Positions 63,101 to 64,000 of a DNA stretch of 64,000 nt are shown one piece after another; position 1 is the stretch's first letter, and every line of letters begins with the position of its first letter. The notes beneath the pieces are model-generated. The model made no database searches and was not told the DNA's origin. It saw nothing but the letters and a program-made list of their open reading frames with translations. This DNA is from Sarcocystis neurona (Eukaryota; Apicomplexa; Conoidasida; Eucoccidiorida; Sarcocystidae): contig KL647288.1 in assembly GCA_000727475.1 (NCBI GenBank), positions 3,777,604 through 3,841,603 of the forward strand, read 5' to 3'. The translations under genes and the position numbers were made by a program.

Positions 63101-64000
63101 GTGATGCCGAAGACTTCACGAATTATCCGAGAAGCACATGCACGTAGGTTTTGAATCCGTGAGGAGGTGTAACTTGCAGAGTCGCTCACTTCCGATGTCT
63201 GCGGCAGTGACAGAGGCAGCGGCAGCAGAAGTGAGACGGGCCCCTCACGAGGAGCTGTACGTCCCGTCGACCGCACTGGCACATCCGCGCGTGTGCCTAC
63301 CGGTACAGTATCTGACCTGGCTGTCTGAAGGCTTCTGCTTCGGCAGCAGCGGGCAGTGCAGATGACGAGAATCACGTCGCTTCGAAAAGCGCGTTTGCAG
63401 CTGGACCGCGCGCCAGACCCACAGGAGCGACAGCGCAGCGCCGCTTCTATTTTGAACAGACGTCTACCGGCCGGGGTTTGGACGGGTAGCGACGGAAGAA
63501 GCGTGTCGCCATCGCATGTGTGTGGTGCCCATCTCGTAACTGTTGCTCTCGCTGCTGCGACGACTGTTGCATCCGCGTCTGCTGCTGCTGCAGCTACTAC
63601 TGCCGCGACGCGGACGGACACAAGTGGTGGCAGATGTTATAGTACTTCTGTTTTCCTTCGTTCACGCCTGCAACTGTTGCAGCTGCAGTGCTGCTGTCAA
63701 TCAATTTCAACCGCTGCTGTCTTCGTTTTGGGCTGATTTTTGTTGCAGGGGCGGCTGGTCCGTCTCGGCGAGCAGCGATACGCAGTTGCCGGTGCTAGTG
63801 ATGTGCTTCCTCTGCATGCAGGTGGGAAGAGATTTTTACCACCTACGCGCCGGTGGCGTGGGAGGAGGTGGAGGAAGCAGCTGCTGCAGCAGAGGAGCAG
63901 AGCAGGAGCAGCTTCTGTGACGCGGAAGGCAGTGCGGAGAGTTCGCTGCTGCTATTTGCCGGCGACGCAGCAATTGTGCGTGCTGCTGCGTGGGTGGAGA
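26920..64000 (+). CDS. DNA-PKcs-like giant PI3K-related kinase gene (overall span, 3' partial)
   Basis: This span appears to be one gene for the DNA-dependent protein kinase catalytic subunit, the nuclear kinase that joins Ku70/Ku80 at double-strand breaks in non-homologous end joining. At least 17 exons, in order, carry segments that I can align from memory with vertebrate DNA-PKcs. They cover the N-terminal HEAT region (27.3-34.5 kb), the 'R-x-L-x-F-L-x-x-L-G' and 'ACE-L-L/VLYAI' region (37.2-38.0 kb), the region before and including NUC194 (39.8-50.4 kb), the post-NUC194 HEAT repeats (51.6-59.4 kb) and the basic linker ending 'APIKFSLF' (60.4-60.6 kb). Most intron phases agree, as listed under the exons. 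About 7,400 codons cover what is roughly 2,800 residues in human; the excess is poly-Ala, poly-Gln and poly-Ser insertion. The FAT, kinase and FATC domains are not in the window, so kinase identity is inferred. Alternatives are another HEAT-rich PIKK (ATM, ATR, TOR, TRRAP) or an unrelated HEAT scaffold. Confidence 0.72.
27145..27262 (+). promoter_or_regulatory. exceptionally long polypyrimidine tract before an acceptor
   Basis: For nearly 120 bases the sequence is almost all C and T (TTCTCCTTCTTTTCCTC type) with very few AG dinucleotides, ending a few bases before the acceptor CTCGAG at 27274. This is the expected architecture of a strong 3' splice site, far longer than usual. Confidence 0.7.
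27275..27847 (+). CDS. DNA-PKcs-like exon, N-terminal HEAT
   Basis: 191 codons end at GTG/GTAAGG (27848) in phase 0. A long helix ('AVVEEARQRLLLVLQQAGTS') is followed by Gln/Ala-rich sequence and then 'FREARRTVLELCTVAVKTFG'. That last block aligns with the 'F-R-E-C-R-E-E-I-L-K-F-L' block near residue 80 of vertebrate DNA-PKcs. The 5' border could be 27275 or 27301 (AAG), depending on how exon 1 ends. Confidence 0.72.
28702..29035 (+). CDS. DNA-PKcs-like exon, HEAT repeat
   Basis: After TGTTGCAG the exon encodes 'QACLKLFRVDSSYQVKRVAL', a classic HEAT helix pair continuing directly from the previous exon, then 'LEKRLLLPLLLRTVVGDFLA'. The donor is TTGG/GTGAGC. Entry is phase 0 (matching 27847) and exit phase 1. 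Confidence 0.78.
29570..29610 (+). CDS. DNA-PKcs-like micro-exon
   Basis: This 41-bp exon encodes 'VAAIYEETLLDYGV' between GCATCAG and GTGAGT. The alternative acceptor at 29555-29556 would break the frame. This one takes phase 1 from 29035 and leaves phase 0 for 29956. Confidence 0.7.
29956..32179 (+). CDS. DNA-PKcs-like exon, HEAT repeats 4-8 region
   Basis: The long exon begins 'IISAVLEVLVLMRAATLSRL'. It contains 'RVEEGVLLACLEGFRYFLDR' (aligning with 'L-A-G-C-L-K-G-L-S-S-L-L' of human), 'LTLRLAALRLLQQHAPTF' (aligning with 'A-G-L-R-L-F-A-L-H-A-S-Q-F') and 'SPPLLAAAAADTLTAAVEQL' (aligning with 'K-K-A-A-L-S-A-L-E-S-F-L'). Acidic and Ala-rich insertions lie between them. The proposed donor is TGGG/GTGTAA (phase 1), which fits the next exon. 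The frame stays open to 32295. Confidence 0.8.
32180..33631 (+). other. intron of the DNA-PKcs-like gene
   Basis: 1.45 kb rich in (TA)n and (ATAC)n tracts with no supported exon. It contains several short open frames of low protein character. It ends in TGTGATTGCAG. Confidence 0.65.
32631..32652. repeat. (ATAC)n microsatellite
   Basis: Tandem ACAT/ATAC units are preceded by a (TA)n tract and lie in the intron 32180-33631. Confidence 0.9.
33632..34526 (+). CDS. DNA-PKcs-like exon
   Basis: The exon enters in phase 1 and leaves in phase 2 at CCTG/GTGAGC. Helical blocks include 'LADLLLRCILGFLRLTLAAN' and 'FHSRLLRRLAELIEEVFPGP', separated by Ala/Ser-rich and Gln-rich stretches. The position matches the M-HEAT start of DNA-PKcs, but residue-level similarity is weak here. 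Confidence 0.68.
34766..35080 (+). CDS. DNA-PKcs-like probable exon
   Basis: After AAGAAAG the frame reads 'VSYYGDPQGTVQTPSLANTV' and 'NVLAYSAVVCLDTLLEQAPF', which fits the 'Y-Q-M-P-S-F-L-Q-S-V-A-S-V-L-L-Y-L-D' stretch of human DNA-PKcs. Entry is phase 2, matching 34526. The 3' end is uncertain (a phase-0 donor such as GTACAA near 35060 is likely), and the frame stops at 35105. Confidence 0.55.
35372..35536 (+). CDS. DNA-PKcs-like exon
   Basis: 55 codons, phase 0 at both ends, from TTCTTGACAG to GTA/GTAAGT. The exon encodes 'AYALVLLSSLPILDGLYTSA', which resembles 'Y-E-L-I-L-Q-S-T-R-L-P-L-I-S-G-F-Y-K-L' of vertebrate DNA-PKcs. Confidence 0.7.
35770..38062 (+). CDS. DNA-PKcs-like exon with diagnostic block
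   Basis: The exon ends at GCGG/GTGAGT in phase 0. It begins 'VEGFLRLSSEALATGAALTR'. A Ser/Gly/Arg-rich stretch (AGC-frame repeat) and a Gln-rich stretch separate folded parts. Folded blocks are 'LGVGRLSLAETALTLLEVLF', 'DAFRFRVLRFLATLGDAAHF', 'RFGGKVLLIPLRPFDE', 'RATACEVLYAIICYVRRSA' and 'VYRQLLPVVMRVCGSSSG', followed by 'LRQMLQPLLLQIARETGF'. In order and spacing these match vertebrate DNA-PKcs 'R-I-R-V-V-Q-M-L-G-S-L-G-G', 'F-A-V-P-F-R-E-M-K-P', 'V-A-A-C-E-L-L-H-S-M-V' and 'R-Q-L-Y-E-P-L-V-M-Q-L-I'. This is the strongest evidence for the family. The first border is approximate, because the previous exon leaves in a different phase. Confidence 0.82.
38063..39835 (+). other. intron of the DNA-PKcs-like gene
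   Basis: 1.8 kb with (TA)n tracts at about 39008-39030, 39457-39472 and 39524-39543. I see no supported exon. The frame at 39593-39835 is open upstream of the acceptor but is not needed for phase or homology. Confidence 0.6.
39836..41067 (+). CDS. DNA-PKcs-like exon
   Basis: The exon starts after a CTG-rich acceptor (GCTGCTGCAG) in phase 0 and ends at ACT/GTACGT in phase 2. It opens 'LLALEDVLVEAIASPTSSAA', aligning with 'V-A-L-L-E-A-I-L-D-G-I-V-D-P' directly after the preceding exon's last block. It closes 'RRFALSLWPLAL'. The middle is Ala/Leu/Gln-rich. Confidence 0.75.
41068..42165 (+). other. intron of the DNA-PKcs-like gene
   Basis: It begins GTACGTCC and ends GCTGTGCAG. Several open frames with Ala/Ser/Arg-rich translation exist, but a direct join of 41067 to 42166 keeps frame and gives a continuous match to the family. 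Confidence 0.65.
42166..50382 (+). CDS. DNA-PKcs-like giant exon including NUC194 region
   Basis: This is an 8.2-kb exon of about 2,740 codons. It starts 'TDLSASCRGLARRLLLQLYA', matching 'E-C-R-H-K-S-I-E-L-F-Y-K-F-V' of DNA-PKcs. Further blocks include 'FMEYWGCFDLMNAAGRLWWA', 'KAVDELMALHFPLDSHEL' (aligning with 'I-V-A-H-F-P-M-Q-S-R-E-F') and 'LIWELRMRGFGCLSAAICST' followed by 'ERLYASFLLQPSHWLPLL'. The last pair aligns with '[20 protein letters not shown]...F-L-F-S-E-K' at the end of the NUC194 domain (PF08163). Poly-Ala dominates, but 45.5-46.8 kb is Ser/Gly/Asn-rich because the same CAG repeats are read in the AGC frame. Entry is phase 2, and exit phase 2 is at CACTC/GTAAAC. Confidence 0.8.
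50383..51584 (+). other. intron of the DNA-PKcs-like gene
   Basis: 1.2 kb with (TA)n and CA-rich tracts. A frame at about 51360-51480 ('DTGVPAQLRKQLNEPAVVRT') has some protein character and could be a small exon, but no phase evidence was found for it. Confidence 0.5.
51585..52193 (+). CDS. DNA-PKcs-like exon, post-NUC194 HEAT
   Basis: Entry is phase 2 after TTGCGCAG, and exit phase 2 is at TGCG/GTACGT. The exon encodes 'LLQEIFRADFISRCPLLPLL', aligning with 'N-T-E-E-V-F-R-P-Y-A-K-H-W-L-S-P-L-L', and ends 'DERLAGGSSLHYLLR', aligning with 'G-G-E-G-I-H-Y-M-V-V'. The first 35 codons are unusually Cys/Trp/Leu-rich because CTG/TGC repeats are read in the TGC frame. An alternative acceptor at 51694 would remove them but break phase. 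Confidence 0.72.
52194..52953 (+). other. intron of the DNA-PKcs-like gene
   Basis: The intron is bounded by GTACGT and CGTTGTCGCAG. It holds a 238-codon open frame (52200-52913) that is not coding by phase and homology. Confidence 0.7.
52954..53169 (+). CDS. DNA-PKcs-like exon
   Basis: The exon continues the previous one in phase 2: 'HYLLR' plus 'DACVLLLTWLPPPPAEP' aligns with '[21 protein letters not shown]', and 'VATFLQRLMQRATHPDPEIH' aligns with 'L-L-N-F-L-M-K-H-V-F-H-P-K-R-A-V-F-R-H'. The donor is ACAG/GTACGC, exit phase 2. Confidence 0.8.
53170..53925 (+). other. intron of the DNA-PKcs-like gene
   Basis: 756 bases with no supported exon, containing short (TA)n and (GT)n tracts. Confidence 0.65.
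53926..54306 (+). CDS. DNA-PKcs-like exon
   Basis: Entry is phase 2 after GATTCAG. The start 'RLNMQLFVLLFTRFAGLFSL' follows the preceding 'EIH' as in the family. After a Pro/Glu/Arg-rich insert comes 'FVHPKEVAYTAAARRTGLTI', aligning with 'F-V-R-Y-K-E-V-Y-A-A-A-A-E-V-L-G-L-I-L'. The donor is TGAG/GTAAAA, exit phase 2. Confidence 0.78.
54912..56520 (+). CDS. DNA-PKcs-like exon, Gln- and Ala-rich
   Basis: Entry is phase 2 after TTGCCTGCAG. It opens 'DRRLPTLLTSCLDFPLLPVA', then a long Gln-rich stretch, then 'LVELITALHGKYFEMVVREK'. 'YDGRMMRCLLPLVEAFPLLL' aligns with 'M-E-D-K-F-I-V-C-L-N-K-V-T-K-S-F-P-P-L'. The frame closes at 56526, and the 3' border lies somewhere in 56430-56520 (for example CAGGA/GTAGGG). 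No donor there has the phase 0 needed by the next exon, so a small exon may be missing. Confidence 0.65.
57067..57392 (+). CDS. DNA-PKcs-like exon with apparent frameshift
   Basis: The first frame gives 'FLTEEDLATQVATVLQCC' and 'SAAEWRVK'. The second, one base out of step, gives 'AGLQAAAAALVLALLPLM' and 'FLQLTFCICAWLYDYRE'. Together they align continuously with 'K-D-F-V-Q-V-M...D-E-R-Q-K-V-C-L-D-I-I-Y-K-M-M-P-K-L...M-Y-N-I-L-M-W-I-H-D-N-Y-R-D'. The switch falls at the A-run 57148-57151, as if one A were missing. The donor is GAG/GTACGT, phase 0. Confidence 0.68.
57393..58017 (+). other. intron of the DNA-PKcs-like gene
   Basis: 625 bases with no supported exon. CAG-rich frames continue past the donor but contain stops. 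Confidence 0.5.
58018..58203 (+). CDS. DNA-PKcs-like probable exon
   Basis: The frame reads 'FEDPWRPSN' then 'AGFAASGELLWE' and stops at GAG/GTGACA in phase 0, compatible with the exon at 59295. The frame stays open a little further ('VTEVWSSGDIWLMQL') to a stop, so the donor choice is not certain. The 5' border (CACCAG at 58017) is chosen for phase 0. Confidence 0.5.
58204..59294 (+). other. intron of the DNA-PKcs-like gene
   Basis: The intron contains a (TA)n tract (58416-58436) and a purine-rich stretch of GACAGAGG-type units (58903-58965). It ends GGTGTACGCAG. Confidence 0.6.
58903..58965. repeat. purine-rich GACAGAG/GAAGAAC imperfect repeat
   Basis: Imperfect repeats of GACAGAGGGACAGA and GAAGAACAGAGGGACAG give almost pure A/G on the + strand. 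The tract is intronic. Confidence 0.7.
59295..61963 (+). CDS. DNA-PKcs-like exon: last HEAT, basic linker, start of FAT-like helices
   Basis: Entry is phase 0 after GTGTACGCAG. 'GYDENQFVCSFLLRRF' and 'KFWLHATPRRRLPRAPALRI' align with '[22 protein letters not shown]', and 'SALLSLCANHPKAAALLDLV' with 'L-L-A-L-N-S-L-Y-S-P-K'. After Ala/Gln-rich sequence (where the ABCDE phosphorylation cluster lies in vertebrates) comes 'YYSRRERAAAAREAAIAKSR', then 'QRGDQAPIKFSLFPPG'. The pair aligns with 'M-Y-A-R-K-G-V-A-E-Q-K-R-E-K-E' and 'R-H-G-D-L-P-D-I-Q-I-K-H-S-S-L-I'. The helical remainder ('LKQIARMRLADASRS', 'LRTLLQLHARAIPP') fits the TPR-like entry to FAT. The proposed donor is GGAAG/GTCAGA, and the frame closes at 62012. 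Confidence 0.78.
61964..63821 (+). other. intron(s) with possible small exons
   Basis: Mostly non-coding, with a (TA)n tract at 62118-62136. Two frames have protein character: about 62715-62830 ('VSRTYPVPLDKCLRDESTIR') and about 63190-63350 ('HEELYVPSTALAHPRVCLPV' then 'QYLTWLSEGFCFGSS'). They may be exons of the same gene, but phases could not be checked. Confidence 0.4.
63822..64000 (+). CDS. DNA-PKcs-like probable exon, cut by window end
   Basis: After CTGCATGCAG the frame is open to the last base: 'WEEIFTTYAPVAWEEVEEAA' and 'LLLFAGDAAIVRAAAWVE'. The closing residues resemble 'P-P-D-V-L-R-W-V-E-L' just before the vertebrate FAT repeats, but the match is short. An alternative frame without this splice is also open. 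Confidence 0.5.

Noticed and set aside
62962..63621. - strand 219-codon open frame
   Set aside because: The composition mirrors the CAG/GCA-rich + strand, and it overlaps + strand segments with better protein character.
1..64000. tRNA or rRNA genes, CRISPR arrays, transposons, telomere-type heptamer arrays, organelle DNA
   Set aside because: I looked for conserved tRNA boxes, terminal repeats, reverse-transcriptase or transposase motifs and TTTAGGG-type arrays by eye and saw none. A tool search could still find a small tRNA gene.

Overview
The window looks like nuclear DNA of a coccidian apicomplexan of the Eimeria/Cyclospora type. The coding exons are packed with CAG/GCA/AGC trinucleotide runs read as poly-Gln, poly-Ala or poly-Ser, the introns are many and often 0.5-1.8 kb with (TA)n and (ATAC)n microsatellites, and there are no bacterial-type operons. 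No rRNA, tRNA, CRISPR or recognisable transposon was seen. Gene names rest on motifs and remembered family alignments, because no database search was run.

Layout. (1) About 1.5-19.06 kb, + strand: a many-exon gene for an RCC1-repeat (beta-propeller) protein with a charged, coiled-coil-like C-terminal half. From 2699 to 11514 eight consecutive exons join with matching intron phases, and each splice restores an RCC1 blade. Exons after 11.5 kb are less certain. (2) 19050-21968, - strand: an intronless gene for pre-mRNA splicing factor PRP38, with a long Arg/Glu/Asp/Ser-rich tail that ends in a motif resembling a Hub1-interacting element. Its stop codon overlaps the proposed stop codon of the RCC1 gene, tail to tail. 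(3) About 22.0-25.4 kb, + strand: convincing coding islands of an unidentified multi-exon gene whose structure could not be resolved. (4) About 26.92 kb to the window end, + strand: one very large gene whose exons match, in order, the HEAT-repeat N-terminus, mid region, NUC194 region and pre-FAT linker of the DNA-dependent protein kinase catalytic subunit (DNA-PKcs, a PI3K-related kinase). About 7,400 codons lie in the window, including a single exon of about 8.2 kb. The FAT, kinase and FATC parts would lie beyond the right edge.

How they relate. The genes have no evident shared pathway. PRP38 is a spliceosome B-complex factor. The RCC1-repeat protein is probably a scaffold or a small-GTPase-linked factor. 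A DNA-PKcs-like protein would act with Ku70/Ku80 in non-homologous end joining, a pathway known in Toxoplasma and thought absent from Plasmodium. The DNA-PKcs-like gene is the main discovery candidate.
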